Positions 1 to 14,098 of a stretch of 64,000 nt of DNA are shown one piece after another. A model generated the notes under the pieces. That model was not told the origin of the DNA. It saw nothing but the letters and a program-made list of their open reading frames with translations, and made no database searches. Source of the stretch: Macrotrachela quadricornifera. Its lineage: Eukaryota; Rotifera; Eurotatoria; Philodinida; Philodinidae. The stretch spans positions 870,767 through 934,766 of the forward strand of contig JAJEKB010021090.1 in assembly GCA_022393335.1 (NCBI GenBank). Reading direction: 5' to 3'. Made by a program: the position numbers and the translations under genes. The stretch's first letter is position 1, and every line of letters begins with the position of its first letter.

Positions 1-3000
1 TCAGGTGTTGTCTATTACATAATCAAAAGAGCTTATGCCATATGTACCAGAGTGCCATATATCCTCTAATTTAGAATGTATGCAAGAATCATCATTCCAT
101 TCACCTATTCGAATATATCATGAAGTTTCGATATCAGGAACTTGTCGAAGTTCAGGTAATAATTAACTCAGTTCTTGAGGTAACGAAAACAGTTATCTTC
201 ACGAGCAAAAAACGTTTAGAACATGAAAGAAATGAAAAACATTGAAAAAGTGTCCTGGTTATTCTTTTTCTTTTTCTTCATTCCTTCCTTATCTGTACGT
301 GCACATATGCATGTATCGTCCCTGTGTCTTTTCCTTCGTTGTTAATCATGAGTATATGGTTGCACTCGTTGATGCAGTTGTTTACGGGCTACGATTTGGT
401 ATAAAATTGTTGATGAAACCATTTGATCTATAGGTAGAACCAGGGGGGCGTAAAGGTTTTGAACCACCCTGTAGAGGCAGGTTTTCTCTACATTTTGACA
501 CCATCCAGAGGTCTGTATCATTAAAATTGAAAACAAAATCTTTGACACATGGACACCTACTTTTTGACCCTTGGTGTTACAATAACTCGTGAAAAACTCA
601 ATATTATGAGCTCAAATTTTCACTGAGAACTATCAATGGTCAGATACTTATTCAATAAAAATTTCAGTAAGATTGAGTGTTCTGGGGAAAAAAAATTTTA
701 GAGGGGGGGTGGGCCTTAAATACAAAAAATATATCACGAAAGCACAACAGAAAAGAAAAAGCAGTTGTTTTCTGTCGTGTTGTTTTTTTGCTTGGCACTA
801 ACTTTTCTTCATAGATTTCTGACGTTAGACGTGCTCAAACGTAACGTATTTTCAAACGCGCTGAAATGAATTTATTCAATCGGAAAAAGTAGAAATGCAA
901 TTAATAAATTTGAGTCCTGCAGTTGTTTGTTGGACCTTTTCATAGAAATTCCACATCACATTCGAATTTTAGTATTCTTAAAATCGATCAATATTCAAAT
1001 TCACGAAACTCTTACCTCTATAACAAACCTTAGAATGAGTAAAAATCGAAGAGCTTCGATTGAGCACTGTCTATCAATATCTTACAAGCCTAAGAGATTC
1101 TCCAGCCATATTTTTTTGAAAAAGTTTTTTCTTTTCGAAACTATGTTGATCTTATATCATTCGACGTATTTTGACGCGCTGATTCCGAATATTATCTTGG
1201 TTTTTCTCCAAAGTGCAACATAGGCGTTTAAAGCTAGATTTGTTACCAGAGACTTCGGATTTTTGGGCATCTTGTAAGATGGGCTAGGAAAAGTTCCATG
1301 AGTTTACGCTACTACCATAAGTAGGATACATATGTAGAAGTATATGGTAAAAATGCGCGCTCGATTAAACATTTCCTGTTTCTAGCATTTACTATATGTG
1401 GAATGGTATGTTTTCAGACATGTCTTGGAACTGTAAATTCTTTGTTTTCTACATTATTTTAAACTCAATCTGGACCATTTTATTTTTAGCATAAGCCCCA
1501 CTAATCGAGAAGCTTTTAAGATATTGTTTCCTCTTACCAAGCGGCTTGACTTTCGCTATTTATGTAATTTTATGAGCGTAAGTTTTGGCATGTTCTTTTG
1601 TAAGGTTCTGTCAAAATTTAAGAAGTGCCGCTTAAGAAAATCATAGATCACCTATAAATGTTTATTCAAGTGGTTATATTTTAGAAAAGAAAACTTTCGT
1701 ATATGTTCACGTGGCTCCTCACTTTGCATCGATCAGATTTTTCGTTCCTTTATCCGGTCACAACATTGCTGGATTAGATTGAAGCGGTCCTGAAGTCAAC
1801 GATCATATTTGGAAAATCAAACCGAATGCTATTCACAGATTAAGAATCTTTCCGATAAATCTATGCGAATTCTTCCAATATTGAAAGTAGGAAAAACCAT
1901 CTTCTCAAGAATTTCTGTTTGTCTCATATGAAACTCAAAATTGATTAGTTTTTAGTGACCAGATTCACTGGATGTCGTAAATGAATTACAAAGTAATTGA
2001 GTTTTATTAATCTCAATGTGTCAGGGTCTCTCAGGGTTTACCATAGCATACAATGCTCTGACTGACTGTTTCGAGGATGAGAGCGGAAGTACTGACACCC
2101 AATCTCTTCCCTGAGGGTGGGAATGAAGGTGAAAATACTGACACACTGGTTTCTTCTCTGAGGGTTAGGGTGAGAGTGGAAACACACATACGGACTCAGA
2201 AGGCATATCATCCAAGGGAGGGTGAGGGCGAAATGATGGACACTCTGGTAGACCCTGGTAGAATTTAATAGACCCTTTTAGATTCCGTAGACCCTTGCAG
2301 ACCATAATAGATCCTGGTAAATCCTAACAGATGATTGTAGATCCTGGCAGACTGTAATAGGCCCCTGTAGATCTTAATAGATCCTGGTAAACCCGAACAG
2401 ATCCTTGTAGATTCCATAGGCCCTAATAGACCTCGGTAGACCATAATAGACCTTTACAAATCCCTTAGAGCCTAATAGATCTTTCTAGATCCCGTAGACC
2501 CTGGTAGACCTTGGGAAACCGTAGTAGTTCTTTATCAATCCTACAAGACTAATAGATTTTAATAAAGAATAGAGTATCCTGTGAATGAAAGCTGAAAAAC
2601 AATTAAGATAAGATTATTGATTGAAATATTGATCAAAGTTATCATTAAAATGTTGTTTGATATTTTTTTATGTGGATTTTGAATTACTTTGTAGTTCATT
2701 TACATCATGATCTTGTCAGATCTTATTCGACCCGAATTAGACACTGTTATCTATGGATTCGATTGTGGCTGAAGCAAAGTGGTTTATAAGTTTAGTGAAA
2801 AAGAAAATGTTTATAAATATTGCGAATAGGGTTTATGCTACAGATAATAGTGACTCTATATGGCAGCTATAAGACCAAAATATGTCTATATATGATCGCC
2901 TTATTATGGCCATAAATATATCGTATACAAAACAATATAGATATGGTCATAAGTTTTCGGCCTGATTTACGGTAAAATAGAACATAAATATGAATTGTAT

Positions 3001-4243
3001 CCAATCATCAAGCTAGAGGATTTTCACCAAGTCGAGTGCTTGTGTTCGGGTGAGGTCAAAAAGAGCTTCTGTCTTCGACTTTTACTAAAAGAAAGTGAAT
3101 GAAGGCGCTTCAAGTATAGAAAAAAAGAACTTTCTTCATGAAAGTTAATTTGGAAAAAGGACAATAACAATGTATGATGCTCCGATGGTTTTCTTTTTTT
3201 TTTGAATGACAGAGAAAAAAAACTTGTCTCTAGGGAAATATAAAACAACAATATTATTTTTTATTTTTTGAAAAATAAAAAAAAAATTAGATCAACCAAT
3301 CAGAATACGTTCTTCTAGGAGAAAAAAATTATTTTTTTCTAAACTTTTTCATCTACAGACTGATTCTGAGCTGTATAAAAGGGATAACACATTCAGACAC
3401 TTTCTTGTCATTTTGGAAAAAGAAAAAACAGAGTCACTTCAAACAAAAACCTTTTTTTAGTATAGCACTTCAAGATAGCAACTTCTTGAGTAAGTATTGT
3501 TTTTCTTAGAACAATTTCATCCATACAAAGATGAATAATATTTGTTCAATGAATCAGTAGGCTTATAATAACTGTTAAAAGTTACAGTAACTATGCACTG
3601 CTAATCAAAATATTAGAAGAGATTTGATTTAAAATAATACATAGTTCCTTCTATGATACTGTAAAATTTGCTAAGATTATTTGTACAATGGTTCATCTTA
3701 CCTTAAAGATACAGTTGCACCTCAATATTTATCGAAATCTAGTCACTAATTCAACTTCATTTTGTGGATTTGATGAAAGTTCATTCCTTCTTTAAGTGAT
3801 CAACCAACTGAATCTAAAGGAAGAAAAGGTGGTGACTTCTGAATTATACCTATTATTTTGATTACTTTACTTTTTTCTGTTACTACTTGTATTACTTTGA
3901 CTAGTTATTTTTTTCTTTGACTAATTTAATGACTTGACATTTTATGAGTAGCAGAGATTGAAAAAAAAGAGAGACACTAGTCAAATAATGAATGCATCAT
4001 AAGTAGTCATGTCATCGGCATTATAATTATATCGCACCTATATGTTATCTGTTTAATTTAATCTTTTATCAATGACACATCTATTGATATTTCATAAAAT
4101 CATATTTCTTTATTTTTCTTCAAAAATGATCACTACTATTTTTTGAGACTTGTCACAAACAAGTGCTTGATTTGTGATACATAACATTCTAAAACTATTT
4201 TCTTGAAGATCCTATAATTTTTCATGCTCCATCTATAAATATC
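1..4243. other. Intergenic region, no gene recognised
   Basis: AT-rich DNA with many in-frame stops in all frames. Only short open frames occur and none has a recognisable domain, coding-like composition or splice context. The only structured part is the degenerate repeat at 2060-2560. The last 50 bases lead into the signal-peptide exon of the NHL gene. Confidence 0.6.
2060..2560. repeat. Degenerate short-motif repeat tract
   Basis: The first part (2070-2250) repeats a loose 'ctgagggtgaga..ctgaca' motif. The second part (2240-2540) is a run of variants of 'tagaccctggtagaccttaa' and 'agatcctggtaaa' spaced about 20-25 bases apart. The copies are too divergent to define a single period. A similar motif pair, GGATTCC-like repeats next to 'gagggtgaaggc', occurs at 61480-61840, suggesting a related repeat type. 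No coding potential is inferred. Confidence 0.6.
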
Positions 4244-7200
4244 ATGACTGGTTTATTCTTGAAACAATTTTGGTTAATGTCAATCGTATTTATCACGTAA
4301 GAAACGCTACATTCACTTTATTACAACATAAATCAGATGATTTTCGTTAGATCTTTTAACGGTAAAATATCAGCTGTCACCATTTGTCCAACGGCTGTAT
4401 GGGCAACAAATGCAGCAACAGTGGCTGGTGCGTCTTCGGGTTTATCAGGTTCCACCGCGAGAAGACTAAGCACACCCACCAGTTTGTTCATTAATAATAA
4501 CAGTGTCCTTTATGTGGCAGATGCCGGTAACTTTCGTGTACAACAATTTCCACCAAATTCAACAACCGGAATAACAGTATTCAATAGTACCTTTGGCAGT
4601 GGACTCAATCAATTCATGCATAGTGAGTATCATGTTCATTAGTTGATTGCTTTTCATCTAAATTCATTATCTCTCATTTAGTGGATAGCATGAGTGTGGA
4701 TAATAGTGGTAATATCTACATATTCGATAGTTTACAGGCACGTGTAACGAAATGGACACCACAAGCTACTACGGGTATACTTGTAGCTGGTGGTTCTGAC
4801 TATATTAATTCTAGTAATGAATATGATGGATCTTCTGGAATGTTCCTTGAATTACAAACAATGGTTATTTGGATTGCTGATGCATTCAATAGTCAGATTG
4901 TAAAGTGGCCAAATTCAACAACACGTATATTTGTTCGTGGAAGCTATGGTTCAGGACCTGATCAATTTAAAAATCCAGGAGGATTATTTGTTGATACAAA
5001 TGCTGGAAGCATACTCTATGTAGCAGACACAAATAATCATCGAATTCAAATGTGGCAACCATCTGCAACCAATGGAATAACAGTGGCTGGAATAACAAGT
5101 TATTATGGTACTGGACTTAATCAGCTGTGGTATCCACAAACATTAATTGTCGATACGAATGGAAACATGTTCATTGTGGACACTGGCAACAATCGAATTA
5201 TGAAATGGGTAATTGGTGCAAGTTCCGGAATAGTCGTTGCAGGTAGCGGTACTGCCGGAGTGCAGGCAAATCAGTTCTCTGAACCGTACAGTATTGCTTT
5301 CGATTCAAATGGATCTCTTTTCATTTCCGATAAAGGAAATAATCGCATTCAAAAGTTTTCTATTTCTTGTCGTAAGGATCATTGATTATAAAGTTTTAAT
5401 TTCAATATATCTTTTGTTTTTGTATAGCATTGACGAATATGTCAATTACAACCACTCCATCAATAAGCACTACAGCATGTAAGTATTATATTTTCTTTTT
5501 GAGCATATAAAAATAAATACATCCACAATCTATAATTCTTGTCATACTTTCGTAATTTCTTCAACAGTATTAGGATTCATTGTGAGTTTTATCCTTTTGA
5601 ATTTCTATCGATGTCGATTTGCATTTATTAAGAAATTTTTAATTGACACATTATTCTTCAGTGAATTTATCATATGCTGAGAATCGTTTTATATTATTAA
5701 AAAGTGTTGCGATTACTTTCATCTACATTTGTCTCAGTTTATATTCATAAAAGACGTTTTGTTATTTTCTTTTAGCGCCTATGTCAACTTCAAACTGTTC
5801 AACAACTGTATGGGCACCAAATGCAACAACAATTGCTGGTTCACCCATTGGTGATTTAGGTTACAGCTTGACAAATCTTAATGTACCAAGCGATATGTGG
5901 GTCGACAATAATGGTTACACTTATGTCGCAGATAGCGATAATTTTCGAGTACAACTTTATTTGCCTGGTGCTACATTAGGAATAACTGTAATCAACAGCT
6001 CTTATGGCACTGATCTTAGTCAATTCATTTGGAGTAAGTAATACTTGATGTTTGATACTTATTCTACCTTTTATTATCTAATGTAGTGCAAGCCATATAT
6101 GTCGATCCAAGCGACAATATCTATGTGCTCGACAATGGTGGTGGTATTAATTCACGTGTTACAAAATGGACTCCAGGAGCGTCGACTGGCATACTTGTAG
6201 CTGCTGGTCAAGGATACGGTACTAACCTTAGCCAATTGAGTCTGGCTGAAGATATGTTCATCGAACCAGACACGTCGATCATCTGGATTGCTGATACACT
6301 CAATAGTCGAATTGTAAAATGGCTGTCTCCATCAACCGGAATGCTTGTTTGTGGCAGTTACGGTTCACAAGCCAATCAATTTGCATATCCATTCGGATTA
6401 TTCGTTGATACAACTGCTTCAAACACTCTTTATGTGGTAGACACATATAATTTTCGTATCCAGAAGTGGCTTCCAAATGCGACCTTTGGAATAACAGTGG
6501 CTGGACAGACAGGTACTAGGGGAAGCGGTCTCAATCAATTTGACATAGCAATTTCAATAATTGTTGACAAAAATGGGGCGATGTACATTGCAGATCTTGG
6601 CAATCATCGCATCATGCAATGGACAGTAGGCTCTACTTCAGGTGTAATCGTTGCTGGTACTACTACCTATGGAACATTGCCAAATCAGCTGTATAATCCT
6701 GGGCATGTTAAACTTGATTCAAGTGGAGCACTTATTATTGCTGACACTTATAACAATCGCATTCAGAAGTTTTCCGTCGTTTGCTGTAAGTTTGAAAGCC
6801 CGTTATTTTATTTAATTGTCTTTTATTACAGTAGCCGTTCTTAATATATTTAATGTGAGTGAATCATTTCGCGGAACTATAACCATTGAAAGAAGGGGAT
6901 CACAAAAGAAAAATGATATCACTTTTTTTATTAACGTAAGAATGATCCTGAATGCCATGTATGATTTGAAATAAATTATATACTCGACAGTAGAAGCCGA
7001 CGTGCATAATTCATGATGTAAAGCTTTCGTTTCCATATTTTACTACTGTAGACTTCGGGAAATTCTGCATCCAAAAAGTTCATATTACGACACTTTGAAA
7101 AGAATTGAATCTCAATAGAATTAGCGTTTAAGTGATTGAGCTTTATTCATGCAATACATGACACTGAATTATACTTTCTCACATGGCAAGTAATATCAAA

Positions 7201-8530
7201 TTATCAGCAACTGAGTTTATAAAATGAAACAGTATTTTAATTTAATCATTGAAACATTTTTGAATCAAGTATTTTGTTTTTTCTGAACAATTAGTAATAC
7301 ATTGATGTGTATACAAAAGAGATTGGACAATTTGTGACGGGTAATGGATTGAGATGAAACATACGAATCTTAGACAAGCTAAAAACGTTGTATACAATTG
7401 AAGTGCCTTGATCTATGTTTAGTATTTTTATAGATGAATTAAGTGTATATAAAAATATTTTCCTACAAATTCTATTTGACATACATGTTCTTTTAGTATT
7501 GATTCACTAATTCAGTATATAGTAATCAAAAAGCACTTTTAATATTAAATGAAACTGTTCAAATGTAAACTTTTCTTTTCATATAAAAGTAACATTATGA
7601 ACGTACGAATCTTCAAAATATGTAAAAATTTTGAAGAAGTTATAGTCAAATTTTCCAACTTTCATTTAACACTGCAACATTAATGTTTAACTTTAACCGA
7701 CGTTTTTCTCGATCGCTAATGTTTTATAATGAAAAACTTTGCTTTTTTTTTCTAAAAAAACTAGAACAATGCCATAGTCTCTAGAAAATACTTACATTAA
7801 CAATTGATATTTTTCACTCATTAGTTTTCATTTGACTATTGTCTAGCACCCAATATGGTAAACACAGCAACAACAACAAAATTATCGTTAATCAACGATA
7901 CTTCAATGACTGTTACAGCATCAAGTAAAAAGAAACATTTTTTACTTTAAGAATATACAAAATATGACTACTCGGTTTTTGTTTTAGGCACACCATCGAC
8001 TTTTCAATCGATAACTCATCCAACTACATCAAATAGTGAGTACAAAGCTATTCTAAAAGCAGTGACTAGAAAGATAGTTAGGTAATCTGAAAGAACAATA
8101 TTATCCTTAAAATGATTTGTATTTTTCATGCACTACCGTATAAGACTTTTTCAGAATCGATATAAAACATTTAAACTTGTTATATGTGCGTTTATATAAA
8201 ATCTCCGAGAATTGTTAAGAAGCAAAAATCATGAAAAATGTTTTATTAATCGCCAAAAATATGAATATAGTACGAGTATTTATAGTCGTTCACGTTAAAT
8301 CGAAAAAAAACACTTGTCAAAAATTATTATGTACAAAACAATTTTCGATTAAGTATGTTTTTCATTTCTTTTTTGTATAACCAGTTAATACAATGACAAT
8401 TTCGTCAACCTCAACAATAGTAACAACTTCAACTACACTATCAGCGGGAAAATCATTTGCGTCTCCCAGTTTTTATTCACAACTGTTTACATTGCTGTTT
8501 TGTGGCATTATCATTTATATGAATAATTAA
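4244..8530 (+). CDS. Secreted double NHL-propeller protein, probable GPI anchor
   Basis: Nine exons fit one open frame of 764 codons: 4244-4296, 4351-4622, 4682-5371, 5428-5478, 5776-6033, 6087-6785, 7847-7924, 7988-8035 and 8385-8530. All junctions are GT/AG. Exon 1 encodes a hydrophobic signal peptide (MTGLFLKQFWLMSIVFIT). Residues about 20-338 and 357-674 are two homologous NHL beta-propellers, with repeated blades such as 'LYVADTNNHRIQMWQP' and 'NNRIQKF'. Exons 4, 7, 8 and 9 encode Thr/Ser-rich linkers. The C-terminus ends in a small-residue stretch and a hydrophobic tail (FTLLFCGIIIYMNN), typical of a GPI-anchor signal. NHL propellers usually bind proteins, glycans or nucleic acid; a cell-surface binding role is inference. 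The 1061-bp intron before exon 7 may hide a further exon. An alternative short exon at 5568-5581 breaks the frame and was not used. Confidence 0.8.
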
Positions 8531-8595
8531 TTAAATCTTGCTTTTGATTTCTAGCTCGCTTCTTTATTATGCTTTCAATGTATAATCCAGCATAT

Positions 8596-8888
8596 GATGC
8601 GTTTGGAGAATAACCCCGGACACTCGATTAAATGCTAAGAGAGCAAAACGTAGCAGATATAGGAGATACAGGACGGAAACATAGACGGAAGGCGTGTCAC
8701 TCGATGAGGGTGCCACGGAAAGAGGACACACGCGCTAACGAGGACAAAGGGCATGTGTCTTGAGGGTTGAGGGTGGGTACAGGAGGTGGACGGGTTATAG
8801 GAGATCTAAGAGATATATCTCCTATATCTGCTACGTTTTGCTCTCTTAGCATTTAATCGAGTTTCCGGAGATATTCTCCAAACGCATC
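8596..8888. mobile_element. MITE with 73-bp terminal inverted repeats
   Basis: Positions 8596-8668 and 8816-8888 are inverted repeats of each other with a few mismatches; each runs from the outer 'gatgcgtttggagaata' to 'tataggagata'. The 147-bp core is much richer in G+C than the surroundings and has no open frame of note. The octamer 'taatccag' occurs just outside both ends (8583-8590 and 8894-8901) and could be a target-site duplication, although it does not abut the TIRs exactly. The superfamily cannot be assigned. Confidence 0.8.
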
Positions 8889-10750
8889 TAATCTAATCCA
8901 GATGCTTAATGTGTACCAATCAATATATTCAAGCTATTATAAATTTCATTATTATTCAGTTAATGTAACTACTGATTTCATTTAATTGAAATAAAGTTAA
9001 AATTTTGTTCTACTGAAAAATAAACTTCAATAAATAAGTTTATTATTTGTGTTTTGTTCTCATTTTCTGTTAAAGTGTATATAGATAATTTGCAATGCAC
9101 ATCTGCATGAACTTTGTTTACTAACAATTGATTTGAATACTTTTCTTTTTGTTCTACTTAGAATAATCTAAAAGTAATACCGAGAATTCTATAATTATTT
9201 ATAAAAACCATCAACAAACTTTCTTCCGATAGCGTCTGATAGACAAAAGAATGTTCTATCTCTCCATGCTATTTTACCATAGTTCAACTTATATCAAAAT
9301 AATAAAGTATCGATTCGAACTGTTTCGTTCTCACATGTTCACAGGAACATGAGAATAAAGAACCATCGAATCATGTTTTATAGGATTTTCTAATATTGAT
9401 GTTTAAAGTATTTTTATTCAATTATCCAACAATCAATATATTTTCAATATTTTCTCTAGGTTTTATAATTTGGAACAAAAAGTTTTTTTTTGAATATTGT
9501 CATAGGATTAAGTTTTGAGTCGATTGATACGAATGTAACATAGTTAAGCTGTTTACTTGAACTTAACTAATATCGAATGATATTTAACAAATTGGGTTTA
9601 TATAAGATTTCGTAGTATTCTATAGCATAAGTGAACAAATAAGAAACTTTACATTAGAACGTCATTTTTAATTGAATTACAAAGTTTCTAACATCCTAAA
9701 AAGATAGAATTTGAAAAATTCTACAAAACAGATAGTTTAATTTATTTGATTCTATCCTGCTGATATCAATTTGTATATGATTTTGTAGAAAATTAAACGG
9801 TAAATCTTTTCAAAAAAAATCTCATTTCAAAACTATGAAAACTAAAAAGCAATATTGAAAATATGCTGATCCCATCGTTTATTTTAGTCCACGCCTTATT
9901 CTAATATAGATATGATAATTGAACATGCATATGAAAAAGATCTAGGTTTTTCTTATCCAGACAGTGCACAGATGCACCAATGTAAGTATACAATACCGTC
10001 AAAGAAAACACAAATACATTTTAAAACTAAAATAATTCCAATATAATAAATGCTATCATCATGTATTGCAACTCTAAATCTTATTACAAAGCAAATAACT
10101 ATTTATTTTGGCTAAAATATTCTTATAATTGATGCGATTGGTATTAGTCTTAATATATTTATGTGACAGATAGATATCTTCTTACCCAGTGTACTATGGA
10201 TCCAAATATGACAATTATTCATCGATCCAATTTGTAATTGTTGATGAGTATCGGTAAATATCAATTCATACTGGTTATCATTAAATTATTTACTCGGTCT
10301 AATTCTTTATCGACGAATCAGTTATTGCCAATGTTGTACTCCTATTCGATGGTATCAGAAAGTTTCAGACATAAACAACAAGCGTTTATAACGTAAATTT
10401 GACAATATTTGTTTTTCATAAATTGTAAAAACTACATTCATTAGTTGAATAATAAGACGTTGATTCGATCTTTTATTCAAACTTTATTGCTATACTATGT
10501 CAGGATCACAAATCACAATTCACTTAGGTTTGTCAGCCTTTATTTATTGCTATTATTAAAGAAATCTATAAAAGAACTAATTCTTTTCTAAGCTACTAAT
10601 ATCGTTCGATAATATTTCTGAACCGCATTTTGATTTTGTTCTTCGAATTAAAACATCGTTATTCTTTTATTCTAACAATAAAGAATATCTCTTTTAGTAC
10701 TAGTCCATTATAATATTTAGAAACTGAATAATTTAGCGACCCATATGTCT
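8889..10750. other. Intergenic region, no gene recognised
   Basis: AT-rich sequence dense with stops on both strands. I see no domain, no repeat structure and no convincing splice pattern. The NHL gene's 3' UTR probably ends near its start; an AATAAA-like hexamer lies near 8990. Confidence 0.5.
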
Positions 10751-12035
10751 CACAGTGGGGAACCAGGCGGACATGACCGATATCTCTATTTTCCAAATTT
10801 CAAATATTGGAATGAATACGTCTATGGTCAGTCTATCTTACCCTAAAACTAAATTTCCAGAAATCAAGTCATACTCCTAAAAATGCCCATTCTCAAAAAT
10901 TGTTCATAAATCGATAATTATACGGAAACCATTCTTTTGTTTGAACTTATCAAAACATTTTAAAAAGGAAAACTATCTGAAACGAATGGTTGACACATAA
11001 GCTATATTGCATGAAAAGATTATTTTGATTGAACCAAAAATGGGATAGAAAAAAAATTATTATTGGACCCATACAACGTCAAAAAACAGGTCAGACCGTA
11101 TTTTGTGAACGCTACAAAGAATTCTCGCCCGAATGAGCTCAAATTTTTACCATCCATTCTTCTTTGGGTGATTTATCATTGACCGTAGTGCAATGTTGCA
11201 TTAGTGAACACAGGCCGAGCTAGGGGCCTCACAAAAATCCAGGTTTCTGCCCAGGAGTGGCTAATTTTGAGAAAATGAGAATATTTTCACGCAAAACCAA
11301 CGTGATATTCGGAATCAGCTCACGAAACTGCATCGAATCATATATAACAACTAGAATTTCTCAAAAAAAAAAGTTGGTTCCTGGGCCCGACAAACTTTTG
11401 AAAAACACCCTTTCCGTATTTTTAAAACGCTACAAAGAGTTTAAGTGCGATCGATCTCAAACTTTCAGTAATTATTCTTCCATGTCTGATTCATCGTTGG
11501 CCGTAGTGCAACTTTGCGGTGATGAGTTTAACCGGTGCTATGAGTCTCCTAAAAAATGAGGTTTTTTGCCCCCGAATCCCTATTTTTTAAAACAAGACAT
11601 CATTTTGGTGCAAAACTAAAGTGATATTCGGAACCAGCTTGTCGAGCTGCGTCGAATCATATATGATAAAAGCAGTTTTCTGAAAAACAATTTTTGACCT
11701 TTATGCAGAGAAAGCTTAGAAAAGAAGTCATCTGTGTTTTTTTTCCTTAAATAAGCATCTTAGCAAAAAACCAAGGTGATATTCGGAATTGGCACGTAAA
11801 ACCGCGTCGAATGGTGTACAAAACGATATATTTTCTAATAAAAAAATTATTTCGAGAAATATGGCTGAGGTCCCCCACAGGCTTTTTTTTGAGCAAAAAT
11901 TTGTTTTTTCAAAAAATGGTTTATTTTGTTTAGGATGATATTCTAAGTGATGTATGGCCACTTCTAAGCTATGCAAATCCATTTTCAAGCAAAAAAGTTA
12001 CATGTCCGCCTGGTATGCAGAAGTTGCCCATTGTG
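10751..12035. mobile_element. 1.29-kb non-autonomous DNA transposon
   Basis: The left end 'cacagtggggaaccaggcgg' is matched in inverse orientation by the right end, which reads toward 'gtccgcctgg' and finishes '..gcccattgtg', giving imperfect TIRs of about 30 bp. The interior has no transposase. It carries at least three diverged sub-repeats centred on 'gatattcggaa' followed by 'gcatcgaatcatata' (near 11309, 11620 and 11776). A truncated second copy lies at 52293-52886, nearly identical over about 590 bp. No clean target duplication was found, so the superfamily is open. Confidence 0.75.
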
Positions 12036-13192
12036 CAAGAGATTTCAAGTTTTGTATTATTCAATTATTATATGTTTTAATATAATAGAAAAACAACTTA
12101 TGAAACTAAAAAAAAAATATAAATGTTGCAGATTTTTGAATGATGTACTCGATCTCTGGTCAGGCCTTTTCTCTTTCTTTTTGTTTTTTTTCATATTATG
12201 TATAAAACAAATGTGACTGTCTAGGCACGTTTTATTATTTTTGAAAAAGTAAGAACAATATTATATGTTACTGTTGTATCTAGAGTTACATTTATATTAA
12301 TTAAGTTAATTTTACTATTCAAAAGTTTTATATAACATAAAAAGAAAATGAAATACTTTCTTCTAATTGATGCTATTCTGTTAAATTTATCATGTTCATT
12401 ATTTCATATATTAATCAATTGCAATGTTAAAATAACATGTTGTTTAGTTTGAAAACTATCTCATTTATTGAGGATACATCTAATTAATACAAAATATTTT
12501 TAGTAAATTATTTCGAAAAATTAGCAAATGATTTAGTAAAATAGTAACATCATTTATCCAAAATAATATTTGTATTAACTAATTTAATAGATTATAGATT
12601 CACAATAAACGATTATATAACATGAAACATAAGACGTTGTTATTCAAAATGATAATTAACCCATCAGGATAGATTTATTTTAAAAATAAATAATTCATAC
12701 GGTGTGTTTGCATTAAGAGAGAATCATATCATCAGTGTGATATTATTAATATTGAAAATTAACATTCGTAGATCTCAAGATGAGATTAATTTCATTATTT
12801 TCAAGTATTGATTGAAGCCATTGCTTGTCTTATGCTTTTTAAATCGTCTATAGCACTAATTAAATAGTCTTTGAAAAGATTCTATTCAACACATAACATA
12901 GAATATAATATTGAACGTCTGTAATGAAATAATGATAATAATTCCATGAAGTAATCATCGATAATGTGACAAAAAGATTTTATCTATTTGATTCAGTTAT
13001 TTCTTTTTGTTGTGAAATAGTTTCATATGTATGTATATAAAAGAGATTTTTTGTTGAAATGATAAATTATTGATTATGTAGTTGACAATATCTGCATATT
13101 GATATCATTAATCATTAGTTTGAAAAAGACTTAGAATAATAAATAATTACTTTGAAGAAAATTCAGAATTATATTTAGGCTGGTTTATAATT
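12036..13192. other. Intergenic region, no gene recognised
   Basis: Very AT-rich and stop-rich DNA. Nothing recognisable was found on either strand. Confidence 0.5.
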
Positions 13193-13201
13193 GTCTCTCT
13201 A

Positions 13202-14098
13202 TTCTATTTTCCTCAGATAGTTAACCACCTATTTGCAGACGACCTCACTTTCATTATAAAATGAGCTTTAGAAAATCGCTTATCGGACAACATTAAATAC
13301 ATTAGTGTTTAAGCCAATGTAATACTAAAAGCACTAGAAAGTTTTTCGAACAACTATATTCTTCCAGTTAATGTCACCAGAATAAAAGCTATGCTGGTTC
13401 ATAACGCGGTGACTCTCTCAAATCCTGAAGTTACATATAAGGGAGTTTCGATCGAGTATGTCACAAACTTTAAATGTTTAGGCGTTCATATTGGCAGTAA
13501 TTAGGGTGAGAAAAATTTATAGAGAATAGACTACGAAAGATGAAGCAGTCTTACTGTGGCTTGAAAAAAATATTTCACTAAATTCCTAGAAATGAAATTA
13601 AAATAAGAAAACTATTCTTAGCCTTCTTCCTTCCTTAATTCATATGGCTCTTTTTTTGTTTCTTTTTCTTTACCGTAAAGCAAAAAGGAAAATTCGAACA
13701 TGTGTTTGGAACAGGTCTAAGGTTAATGTATTCTCTTGAGGGGATATGACGATCTGGCCACCTTTGCGTTAAGTCGTGAGCTTTCCTTACGCGACTACCT
13801 ATACAAATATTGGTTAAGATTTCAAAAACATTTAGATGCACCTCCAGAAGCTAAAACTTACAGACAAACGTTAACAGCCTACTTTATTGCAAAATGCCTA
13901 TTTGAAATATATTGCAAAACTATGGATTTTAAGATAAATAGCCGCTTTCCTAACAGACTTGCGGAACGTGCCAATCATGTGAATCTAGATGTGATTTCCT
14001 TCATCGAGATACACAAGGAGCAGTACGGATATTTTAAAAAGTCAAGTTTAGTTCTACAATATTTTATCCTGAGATACTTTCCCTCAAAATCACCATAA
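13202..14098 (+). pseudogene. Reverse-transcriptase remnant (LINE ORF2)
   Basis: Reading one frame from 13214 gives PQIVNHLFADDLTFIIK, then a stop and further RT-like sequence to about 13500. A later frame (13736-14098, 120 codons) reads through a conserved C-terminal segment with 'LSLRDYLYKYWLRFQKHL'. At least two in-frame stops and one frame change separate the parts. It is a dead fragment covering only palm, thumb and C-terminal regions; the endonuclease and fingers are missing through 5' truncation. Confidence 0.8.

Noticed and set aside
5568..5581. A 14-bp micro-exon between the two NHL propellers
   Set aside because: Using it would shift the frame of the second propeller; direct joining of 5478 to 5776 keeps phase 1.
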